A stretch of 10,930 nucleotides of DNA from Candidatus Aenigmatarchaeota archaeon (GTDB lineage Archaea; Aenigmatarchaeota; Aenigmatarchaeia; Aenigmatarchaeales; Aenigmatarchaeaceae), in assembly GCA_017608545.1 (NCBI GenBank), contig JAFCFQ010000007.1, positions 1-10,930 on the forward strand, in the 5' to 3' direction. This document shows, piece by piece, positions 5,474 through 10,930 of the stretch. The notes under the pieces were generated by a model that searched no databases, was not told the origin of the DNA, and saw nothing but the letters and a program-made list of their open reading frames with translations. How positions within the stretch are numbered: the stretch's first letter is position 1; every line of letters starts with the position of its first letter. A program made the position numbers and the translations under genes.

Positions 5474-6244
5474 ATGAATGAAAAAATAATTAATGATTTA
5501 ATTGAATTTGGCTTAAGTGAATACGAAGCTAAAGTTTATTTAACACTTACTACAAGAGGTCCTTTAACAGCTTCAGAAATAAGCAAACTCACAAAAATTC
5601 CTTATTCAAAAATTTATGAAACCATAAAGAAATTAAAATTGAGAACAATAATAGAAGTTTCTTCAGAAAATAATCATAAAAAATTCAAAGTCCTAGAACC
5701 AATGCATTTAATGAAAAGAATAATCAAGGAAAAGGAAGATTATCTTAATAATTTAAAAAATAAAACAAAGAAAATTTTGGAGCAAATTAAAAAACAAAAA
5801 GTTCCTTATAGAGTCGAAGAAGGTATATGGATATCAGAAGGTAAAAAAGAATTTCTAAAAAGAATTTCATTAATGTTGAAAAAAGCTTCTAAGTATGCTT
5901 ATGGTATAACAAAAGATTTTTCTAGGCTTTCTGTTTTAGACGATGAAATTATTAATGCTATCAGAAGAGGAGTTAAAGTTAAGGTGTTAGGTATAGAAAA
6001 ACTTGATTATCTAAACTTAGAAAGAGCAAAGTGGTATGTATCTCAAGATGTTGAAGTTAGAATAGCGCAATTGGGAATTCAACCACGAATTTGTTTGATT
6101 GATGATAAAGAGGTTTGTATTAGAATAGATAATCAAGATAATTCTGAATTCATTTGGTCAAATAACACTGCTTTAATAAATTTTGTTAAATCTTATTTTG
6201 AAGTTTTATGGAAAAATGCAAAAAATATAAATTTCGTTAATTAA
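5474..6244 (+). CDS. TrmB-family transcriptional regulator
   Basis: Archaeal sugar/metabolite-responsive regulator type. Residues about 5-75 form a winged helix: FGLSEYEAKVYLTL, then LTASEISKLTKIPYSKIYET as the helix-turn-helix. A Lys-rich coiled coil follows (about 76-110). The remaining part (about 115-255) matches the phospholipase-D-like C-terminal domain of TrmB-like regulators (GIWISEGKKEF ... DDEIINAIRRGVKVKVLG ... CLIDDKEVCIRI ... FEVLWKNA). No sugar-binding extension like that of the longest TrmB members is apparent, so the ligand is unknown. ATG 5474 is chosen because GGTG (5465-5468) acts as SD five nt upstream; GTG 5468 overlaps the upstream stop. Co-transcribed with the HAD-like gene, it may regulate its own operon and the divergent zinc-ribbon gene through the inverted repeat at 4617-4684. 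Confidence 0.85.
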   Translation: MNEKIINDLIEFGLSEYEAKVYLTLTTRGPLTASEISKLTKIPYSKIYETIKKLKLRTIIEVSSENNHKKFKVLEPMHLMKRIIKEKEDYLNNLKNKTKKILEQIKKQKVPYRVEEGIWISEGKKEFLKRISLMLKKASKYAYGITKDFSRLSVLDDEIINAIRRGVKVKVLGIEKLDYLNLERAKWYVSQDVEVRIAQLGIQPRICLIDDKEVCIRIDNQDNSEFIWSNNTALINFVKSYFEVLWKNAKNINFVN

Positions 6245-6270
6245 CTAGTTTCATAAATTGTCGAGGTTAA

Positions 6271-6278
6271 TTTTATAT
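6271..6278 (+). promoter_or_regulatory. TATA-like box for the 74-aa / 84-aa gene pair
   Basis: TTTTATAT is centred about 30 nt before ATG 6305; no SD precedes the ATG. Confidence 0.4.
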
Positions 6279-6304
6279 TCTAACGATTATAATATTTTTT
6301 CTTA

Positions 6305-6529
6305 ATGAGTGTTAAAATCTATGGTTTAAGAAAAGCATATAAAATCAAAGATCCTGCAGGAATTTTAGAAAAAATAGCAAAAGAAATAAGAAAATCAGAT
6401 GATCCACCAGAATATAATGTTGAGCAAATAGAACAAATTTTAGGAGAAGTTGCTAAAGAATTTGAAATTTCTAAAATGGAAGTTTACTTAAAAGATATTT
6501 CTGTTAAAAATGATGTTTCTAGTGAGTGA
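6305..6529 (+). CDS. Small hypothetical protein (74 aa)
   Basis: Not recognised. The protein is soluble, mostly charged and predicted helical, with a central acidic/proline turn (SDDPPEYN at about 31-38) and a short C-terminal beta-like segment (KMEVYLKDISV). There is no Cys, membrane segment or obvious nucleic-acid motif. It starts at ATG 6305 without an SD, with a TATA-like box about 30 nt upstream. Its TGA stop (6527-6529) is immediately followed by the ATG of the next gene, so the two are translated together. Association with the downstream aIF5B gene hints at a translation or RNA role but proves nothing. Confidence 0.65.
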   Translation: MSVKIYGLRKAYKIKDPAGILEKIAKEIRKSDDPPEYNVEQIEQILGEVAKEFEISKMEVYLKDISVKNDVSSE

Positions 6530-6784
6530 ATGGGCCAGGCTGAAATTATAGAATTTCTAGAAAAAGAATTTTACAAAAATCCTGAAAAAACTTTTACAAA
6601 AAAGGAGATTGAGATAGGAATAAGAAAGAAAGTTAAAGATTATTCTTTGAAGTCTTTAGTAGAATATGGAGAAATTGCTAGAGAACGCGAAATTATAAAA
6701 ACAAAAAATGGAATGTATAAACAATTTAGATATAAATATTTGCCTAATGGGTCTTTTACAATTATAGACTTTCGTAAAAGGTAA
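6530..6784 (+). CDS. Small hypothetical protein, possible winged-helix domain (84 aa)
   Basis: The ATG directly abuts the stop of the preceding 74-aa gene (TGA-ATG), so translation is probably coupled; GTGAG a few nt upstream is a weak SD. The sequence reads as three helices (IIEFLEKEF, FTKKEIEIGI, SLKSLVEYGEI) followed by a beta hairpin (GMYKQFRYKYL), the order expected for a small winged-helix fold, with many Lys/Arg residues. No Cys and no membrane segment. It may bind DNA or RNA; the target is unknown. The next gene is aIF5B, 41 nt further on with its own possible TATA box. Confidence 0.65.
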   Translation: MGQAEIIEFLEKEFYKNPEKTFTKKEIEIGIRKKVKDYSLKSLVEYGEIAREREIIKTKNGMYKQFRYKYLPNGSFTIIDFRKR

Positions 6785-6790
6785 TTAATC

Positions 6791-6798
6791 TTTTAAAG
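6791..6798 (+). promoter_or_regulatory. TATA-like box for the aIF5B gene
   Basis: TTTTAAAG is centred about 31 nt before ATG 6826, which would give a leader of only a few nt. No SD is visible. Confidence 0.4.
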
Positions 6799-6825
6799 TT
6801 CTAAAATTAATTATTCTTGATACTT

Positions 6826-8544
6826 ATGATTAGACAACCTATTGTTGTTACCATTGGTCATGTTGATCATGGAAAAACGACTTTATTAGATAAGATTAGA
6901 AAAACTGCTGTTCAAGCAAAAGAGGCAGGCGGAATTACTCAATCTATAGGAGCAACAGAAATACCAATCGATGTTGTTAAAAAAATATGTGGACCACTTT
7001 TAGAAAAATTAAATATTAAAATAACAATTCCTGGTTTGTTATTTATTGATACACCCGGCCATGAAGCCTTTACTTCAATAAGAAAAAGAGGATCTTCTAT
7101 TGCAGATTTAGCAATTCTTGTTATTGATATTAATGAAGGTTTTCAAGCACAAACAGATGAATCATTACAATTTTTAAAAGAATTTAAAACTCCATTTTTT
7201 GTTGCTGCTACAAAAATTGATAAAATAGAAGGTTGGATTCAAAATCGAGGAGAATGTTTTTCAGATAGTTTTAACAAACAGCCTGATTGGGTTAAAGAAA
7301 GTTTTGATGAAAAATTCTATAAATTAGTAGGACAACTTTCAGAAAGAGGTTTTGAAGCTGAAAGATTTGATAGAATAACAGATTTCAAAAAAACAGTTGC
7401 GATCGTCCCATGTTCAGGAATTACAGGAGAAGGTATTTCTGAATTGCTGGTTGTTTTGGCTGGATTAGCTCAAGCATTTCTCAAAGAACAACTAGAAGTT
7501 ACTAAAGGAATTGGTAGAGGATCTATTTTAGAAGTCAAAGAGTTAAGAGGATTGGGAAAAACAATTGATGTTATTTTATATGATGGGGAAATAAGAAAAG
7601 GAGATTGGATAATAATCGGGGGCAAAGAACCAATTGTTACAAAAATTAAAGCTTTGTTAAAACCAAGGCCATTAAAAGAAATAAGAGTTGAAAAGCAATT
7701 TGAAAATATTGATTATGTTTCTGCAGCCGCTGGAGTAAAAATTGCAGCACCTGATTTGGAAAATGTTGTTGCGGGAAGTCCAGTAATTTTTGTTTCTGAT
7801 AAAAATAAAATAGAAGAATTAAAAAAAGAATTGCAAGCAAGTATAGAAGAAATAGAGTTTGAAAAAGCTGGAGAGGGTATAATTCTTAAGGCTGATAATC
7901 TAGGTAGTCTAGAAGCATTAATAGGTATTTTTAAAAATAAAGTTTCTATTAAAAAAGCTGAAATAGGAAAAGTTTTAAGAAAAGACGTCATTGAAATAGA
8001 TGCTGTTAAAGACCCATTGAAAAAATTAATAATTGCTTTTAATGTTGATGTTGATGAGATAGCAGCAAAAGAAGCTAGAGATAAATCAATAAAGATTTTG
8101 CAAAGTAACATAATTTACAAACTTGAGGAAGGATATGAAGAGTTTGTCAAAGAAACAAAAGAAAAGATTAAACAAGAAAAATTAGAAACTATAACTTTAC
8201 CTGCTAAAATTAAAATCATCCCAGGTCACACGTTTAGAGTTTCAAAACCAGCTATTGTTGGAGTAGAAGTTTTAGAAGGAACAATAAAAAGTGGTTATAA
8301 GTTAAAAAAGAATGGGAAAGAAATTGGAGAGATAAAATCAATACAATCAGAAAATAAAACCTTAGAAAAAGCTGTTAAAGGAGATAAAGTCGCTATTTCT
8401 ATTGAAGGTCCAATCGTTGGAAGACATATAAATGAAGGAGATGAATTAACAACAGTTATAACTGAAAATGATTTAAGAGTTCTTCAAGAATTAAACATGA
8501 AAGAAGAGGTTGAATTAGCAAGGGAAATAATATCAAACTATTAA
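6826..8544 (+). CDS. infB: Translation initiation factor aIF5B (IF2-like GTPase)
   Basis: GTPase that promotes ribosomal subunit joining and initiator tRNA positioning. Motifs with ATG 6826 as residue 1: G1 GHVDHGKT at 11-18, G2 Thr38 in GGITQSIGAT, G3 DTPGHEAF at 75-82, G4 as TKID at 129-132 (usual form NKxD) and G5-like CSGITGEGI near 200. Beta-barrel domain II follows (RGSILEVKELRGLGKTIDVILYDG region), then domain III (SLEALIGIF) and domain IV with an HTFRVSKPAIVGVEVLEG segment as in aIF5B/eIF5B. The 572-aa length fits archaeal members; there is no long N-terminal extension and no intein. TTG 6817 would add three residues, but ATG is preferred. The gene ends seven nt before a convergent gene. 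Confidence 0.96.
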   Translation: MIRQPIVVTIGHVDHGKTTLLDKIRKTAVQAKEAGGITQSIGATEIPIDVVKKICGPLLEKLNIKITIPGLLFIDTPGHEAFTSIRKRGSSIADLAILVIDINEGFQAQTDESLQFLKEFKTPFFVAATKIDKIEGWIQNRGECFSDSFNKQPDWVKESFDEKFYKLVGQLSERGFEAERFDRITDFKKTVAIVPCSGITGEGISELLVVLAGLAQAFLKEQLEVTKGIGRGSILEVKELRGLGKTIDVILYDGEIRKGDWIIIGGKEPIVTKIKALLKPRPLKEIRVEKQFENIDYVSAAAGVKIAAPDLENVVAGSPVIFVSDKNKIEELKKELQASIEEIEFEKAGEGIILKADNLGSLEALIGIFKNKVSIKKAEIGKVLRKDVIEIDAVKDPLKKLIIAFNVDVDEIAAKEARDKSIKILQSNIIYKLEEGYEEFVKETKEKIKQEKLETITLPAKIKIIPGHTFRVSKPAIVGVEVLEGTIKSGYKLKKNGKEIGEIKSIQSENKTLEKAVKGDKVAISIEGPIVGRHINEGDELTTVITENDLRVLQELNMKEEVELAREIISNY

Positions 8545-8551
8545 AGTTTTA

Positions 8552-9042
8552 TTATCTTCTGCATATTCTTTCTATTTCTTCGATAGTTATCTCTTTGATT
8601 ATCGGATACTGTAAAAAAAGTTTTTCCTGAGGTTTCTTACAATCAAAAGAATATTCTGCAAATCTAAGTTTTCCATCCCATATTTTCCCATATGCAAAAA
8701 TCTTAAATTCTTTTAATTTAGGAGCAAATACCTTTCCGTATCTTGAGTAAATTTGATTGATGTCGAAAAATTTTGCTGAGTAAAGAATCCCTTCACTCAT
8801 TTCTCTATTAGTGTAATGTTTACAAGTTCCCCTTGCAGTAATTTCGAAACCTTGCAATGGTATGATGTTTATTCCTTCAACAGATACTTCTAATCCTTCC
8901 ATCATTGCTTTAATACCTATTTCTGGAGAACATTCAGCTATTTTTTATATTCTAAATTATCTTCACATATTTTATCTATAATTTTAATAGCTTTAGGACT
9001 TCTGTTCTTAATTGAGTTCTCAAGAGATCTTATTAAGTCCAT
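8552..9042 (-). CDS. Unknown protein (about 163 aa) interrupted by an apparent one-base shift
   Basis: Not recognised. The intact 3' part is open from 8949 down to the stop at 8552; its first ATG is at 8905 (117 aa). Reading from ATG 9042 gives 34 codons (MDLIRSLENS ... NLEYKK) and then TAG at 8940-8938. A -1 shift on the A6 run (8946-8941, minus strand) joins YKK to IAECSPEIGIKAMMEG and yields about 163 residues without a break. A TATA-like box near 9061-9070 precedes ATG 9042 by about 23 nt, while no good signal precedes 8905, which favours the longer gene. The sequence mixes beta-strand-like and aromatic segments with Cys in TARGTCKHY, SFDCKK and near the C-terminus (ICRR); no membrane span. 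It converges on aIF5B. Either a true break, slippage decoding or a homopolymer error; the function is unknown. Confidence 0.55.
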
Positions 9043-9060
9043 GAAAATAATAAAAACATT

Positions 9061-9070
9061 AAATATTTAA
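9061..9070 (-). promoter_or_regulatory. TATA-like box for the interrupted 163-aa gene
   Basis: On the minus strand TTAAATATTT is centred about 23 nt before ATG 9042, supporting that ATG as the original start. The region between the two minus genes (9043-9075) is otherwise just AT-rich. Confidence 0.35.
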
Positions 9071-9075
9071 GTTTT

Positions 9076-9801
9076 TTAAAAAACTTTGAACCCTAAAACT
9101 AGCAAAAATATTACTAAAATAGGTTGATGAATAAGATAAATTATCAATGATTTTCTTCCTAGAAATGTTAAAAATTTTACAATAGAAGAATTTGAAAAAT
9201 CTCTTATATTAAATCTTCTTTTTCCATCTTTATATAACCAGTTTCCAAAAAATATTCCTATTAAAGTAAAACCGAACCATGGTAAAATAGGAAAGTAATC
9301 AAACGTGTAAAAATTTTTCGGGATAAAACCTAACCATAAAAGCCAAGAAAAATCAAATCTAAAATTTTGTAGATAAAAACCTAAAATTATAAACAATATA
9401 CCTAAGAAAAGGTTTAATTTCTTAAATTTTAGGAAGAATTGACCAAGGATTATAGAAACCCCTATAAAATGGAGAATCCCAAAAACTATAAAAGCTTCTG
9501 GAAACGTTAAAAGTGTGACGATTGTTATTAAAATACCATAACCGAATATCTTCAAACCTCTTGAAAAGAATTTTTTATAAATCTCTATTTGTTTTCTTCT
9601 CTTAATTCTACTATAGCTTATTGTTAAGCATAAACCAACAAGAAAGATAAAAACTGCTGCAGCTGCTCCAGGAAACATCATTCCTTCTTTGAAGTTATAT
9701 ATTCCAAGATAAAAAAGTGCAAAAGAATAGTTAAATATTATCATCTTGATTATTGCAAGTCCTCTCAGAAGATCTATTTCCCAAAATCTTTTTTTCTTCA
9801 T
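9076..9801 (-). CDS. DUF1624 / HGSNAT-like integral membrane protein
   Basis: A 241-residue polytopic membrane protein with about seven hydrophobic segments. The N-terminal KRFWEIDLLRGLAIIKMIIF, the FIFLVGLCLTISYSRIKRR block, FGILHFIGVSII, the YFPILPWFGFTLIGIFFG block and the final FLGRKSLIIYLIHQP match the DUF1624 family, related to the catalytic domain of heparan-alpha-glucosaminide N-acetyltransferase and to acyltransferase-3 proteins. Such proteins are thought to move acyl groups across the membrane onto surface sugars; the substrate here is unknown. In members I remember, the first helix ends in a His (MI-x2-H) where this protein has Asn (IIFNYSF). Start ATG 9801 has a TATA-like box on the minus strand about 27 nt upstream. 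It is divergent from the 2H phosphoesterase gene with 44 nt between starts. Confidence 0.82.
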   Translation of the reverse strand: MKKKRFWEIDLLRGLAIIKMIIFNYSFALFYLGIYNFKEGMMFPGAAAAVFIFLVGLCLTISYSRIKRRKQIEIYKKFFSRGLKIFGYGILITIVTLLTFPEAFIVFGILHFIGVSIILGQFFLKFKKLNLFLGILFIILGFYLQNFRFDFSWLLWLGFIPKNFYTFDYFPILPWFGFTLIGIFFGNWLYKDGKRRFNIRDFSNSSIVKFLTFLGRKSLIIYLIHQPILVIFLLVLGFKVF

Positions 9802-9823
9802 AGAAAATATTTATTTGTTTAGT

Positions 9824-9833
9824 GTTAAAATAA
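9824..9833 (-). promoter_or_regulatory. TATA-like box for the DUF1624 gene in a 44-nt divergent promoter region
   Basis: On the minus strand TTATTTTAAC is centred about 27 nt before ATG 9801. The plus gene starting at 9846 must use the same short region; ATATTTATT (9807-9815) is a candidate for it at about 34 nt. Confidence 0.4.
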
Positions 9834-9845
9834 CTAATGAATTGA

Positions 9846-10385
9846 ATGAAAGTATGGACTGGAATAATACCTCCAAAGAAAATTTATAATGAAATACTGA
9901 AAATAGAAAAAGAAATAGCAAAGAAGTATAAAACTTATTATAATCTCGAAAGTAAAATAGGACCACATATCACAATTACGTTCCAAGAAAATGTTAAGAA
10001 TAAAGATTTTGAAGAAATTAAAAAAGTTGTTGATAAAATTTCTAAAAACACAAAGCCCTTTAGTGTTGAAGTTGATGGTGTTGCTAGATTCTACAAAAAT
10101 AAAGCTATTTATTTGAAAGTATTAAAATCTAAAAAATTAAATGATTTATACAAAGAATTATCTTCTGGTTTTAAAGTTTATGGAAAAATAAGAACGTTTA
10201 GACCATTTACACCACATATAACTTTAGCATATAAAGACTTGACAAAGGAAAATTTCAGAGATATATTCAAAGAGCTTAAGAATAAGAATCTTTTCTATGA
10301 ATTTAATGTGGATGAATTACATCTAGGAAAGGCAGAAACAATAGAAAGAATAAGAGTCGTTAAAAGTTTCAAACTAAAGTTTTAA
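9846..10385 (+). CDS. LigT-like 2H phosphoesterase (RNA 2',3'-cyclic phosphodiesterase family)
   Basis: A 179-residue cytosolic 2H-superfamily enzyme. The two catalytic HxTx motifs are clear: HITI at 41-44 (in SKIGPHITITF) and HITL at 124-127 (in FTPHITLAY), about 83 residues apart as expected for two-lobed LigT proteins. Family members hydrolyse 2',3'-cyclic phosphates on RNA ends or join 2'-5' linkages in vitro. The exact subfamily is uncertain: it lacks the N-terminal RxFxA start of typical ThpR (here KVWTGIIPP), so another RNA or nucleotide cyclic phosphodiesterase is possible. ATG 9846 has no strong SD. The downstream gene is rpS6e, which has its own SD and probably its own promoter. Confidence 0.85.
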   Translation: MKVWTGIIPPKKIYNEILKIEKEIAKKYKTYYNLESKIGPHITITFQENVKNKDFEEIKKVVDKISKNTKPFSVEVDGVARFYKNKAIYLKVLKSKKLNDLYKELSSGFKVYGKIRTFRPFTPHITLAYKDLTKENFRDIFKELKNKNLFYEFNVDELHLGKAETIERIRVVKSFKLKF

Positions 10386-10387
10386 AT
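10379..10387 (+). promoter_or_regulatory. TATA-like box for rpS6e
   Basis: TTTTAAATA overlaps the stop codon of the phosphoesterase gene. With the usual spacing, transcription would start near 10410, giving a 5' leader of about 44 nt that contains the SD. Unlike most genes here, rpS6e would thus have a true leader. Confidence 0.4.
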
Positions 10388-10441
10388 ACATTGCAAATTG
10401 ATTATTAATAACCCGGAGATGTGCCTAACAAGCAAAAGCTG

Positions 10442-10449
10442 GGAGGTGA
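10442..10449 (+). promoter_or_regulatory. Strong Shine-Dalgarno site of rpS6e
   Basis: GGAGGTGA lies four nt before ATG 10454 and is the strongest SD in the window, matching the archaeal 16S 3' end. It fixes ATG 10454 as the start over the in-frame GTG 10421. Confidence 0.75.
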
Positions 10450-10453
10450 AATA

Positions 10454-10930
10454 ATGGCATTTAAAATTGTTATAAGTGATCCGAAATCTAAAAAAGCTTG
10501 GCAAATAGAAAAAGATGTACCTTCTTTGATAGGAAAGAAAATTGGAGATAAATTTGACGGTTCTCTAATAGGATTAACGGGTTTTACTTTACAAATAACT
10601 GGTGGAAGTGACAAGGATGGATTTCCCATGAGACCTGATTTAGAAGGTACCATTAGAAAAAAAGCTTTGTTAACGAAAGGGGTCGGTTTCAGAGGAGTTA
10701 AAAAAATAAAGAAAAAGAAATATAAAAGAAAAGGAATGAGAAAAAGAAAATATATTAGAGGTAATACGATCTCTGAACATATCATTCAAGTTAATTGTAA
10801 AGTTATAGGAGGTGAAGGAGATATACCTTCGATTTTAGGTATAAAACCAAAGGAAGAAAAAGAAACAGAAAAACCTGCAGAACACAAAGAAGTAAAAGAG
10901 GAAAAGCCAAAAGAGGCTGAACAAAAAGTC
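10454..10930 (+). CDS. Ribosomal protein S6e, 3' end beyond the window
   Basis: Small-subunit ribosomal protein specific to archaea and eukaryotes. The first roughly 125 residues match the S6e fold: MAFKIVISDP, KIGDKFDGSLIGL, the GGSDKDGFPMRPD motif and GVGFRG followed by a Lys/Arg-rich stretch (KKIKKKKYKRKGMRKRK), then RGNTISEHIIQVN. The remaining tail (from about residue 130) is Lys/Glu/Pro-rich and probably disordered; it continues past position 10930, so the gene is partial. Archaeal S6e is usually about 125-135 residues, so this tail is an extension. The SD at 10442-10449 sets the start. A mini-ORF of 11 codons (10419-10454) overlaps the start codon by one base (TAATG). Confidence 0.95.
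   Translation, partial: MAFKIVISDPKSKKAWQIEKDVPSLIGKKIGDKFDGSLIGLTGFTLQITGGSDKDGFPMRPDLEGTIRKKALLTKGVGFRGVKKIKKKKYKRKGMRKRKYIRGNTISEHIIQVNCKVIGGEGDIPSILGIKPKEEKETEKPAEHKEVKEEKPKEAEQKV

Noticed and set aside
6505..6545. Possible C/D box small RNA (TGATGT ... CTGA)
   Set aside because: The C-like box is imperfect, the span is too short, and both boxes fall within or at the edges of two coding regions.
7201..7230. TKID in place of NKxD as a sign of a defective aIF5B GTPase
   Set aside because: TKxD is a known tolerated variant among P-loop GTPases, and all other G motifs are intact.
7646..8111. Two minus-strand ORFs (64 and 132 codons) opposite aIF5B
   Set aside because: They are low-complexity Leu/Ser/Ile-rich mirror translations of a certain gene, with no start signals.
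10405..10785. Minus-strand ORF of 126 codons opposite rpS6e
   Set aside because: It mirrors the Lys-rich S6e coding region as Phe/Leu-rich sequence and is a shadow.

Overview
The window is strongly AT-rich archaeal chromosome. The protein families place it in Archaea: translation factor aIF5B, ribosomal protein S6e, isopentenyl phosphate kinase, type 2 IPP isomerase, a TrmB-type regulator and a LigT-like 2H phosphoesterase. Promoter layout agrees. Most first genes have a TATA-like box about 23-31 nt before the start codon, which suggests leaderless mRNAs. Some genes instead carry a GGTGA-type Shine-Dalgarno (SD) site. The lineage cannot be fixed from the sequence alone; the AT-richness, tight packing and many small unknown genes would fit an uncultivated DPANN-like or similar archaeon, but that is inference.

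Region 1 (1-3686, + strand) is a lipid-precursor block: a GGPP synthase, a 58-aa unknown, isopentenyl phosphate kinase (IPK), a Cys-rich YkgJ-like protein and type 2 IPP isomerase. IPK makes IPP, the isomerase makes DMAPP, and the prenyl transferase condenses them into the C20 chain of archaeal ether lipids. IPK points to an alternative (archaeal) mevalonate route. The GGPP synthase is split by a -1 frameshift near its 5' end, exactly at an A AAAAAC heptamer.

Region 2 (3687-4733) holds minus-strand unknowns: a 24-aa hydrophobic peptide whose stop overlaps (ATGA) the start of a 90-aa two-helix membrane protein, a roughly 180-nt gap with an inverted repeat, and a 121-aa zinc-ribbon protein. The intergenic region that follows has an 11-bp perfect inverted repeat between divergent promoters.

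Region 3 (4734-6244, +) is a two-gene operon: a HAD-like protein with Asn at two positions that are normally Asp, then a TrmB-family regulator. Region 4 (6305-8544, +) has two small genes (the second a possible winged helix) and aIF5B.

Region 5 (8552-9801, -) has an unknown gene that also appears split by a one-base shift at an A-run, and a DUF1624/HGSNAT-like membrane protein. Region 6 (9846-10930, +) has a LigT-like 2H phosphoesterase and the start of rpS6e, which runs off the window. No tRNA, rRNA, CRISPR array, transposon or prophage module was seen. The best candidates for new biology are the two one-base shifts at A-runs, the mini-gene/membrane-protein pair and the substituted HAD protein beside a TrmB regulator.
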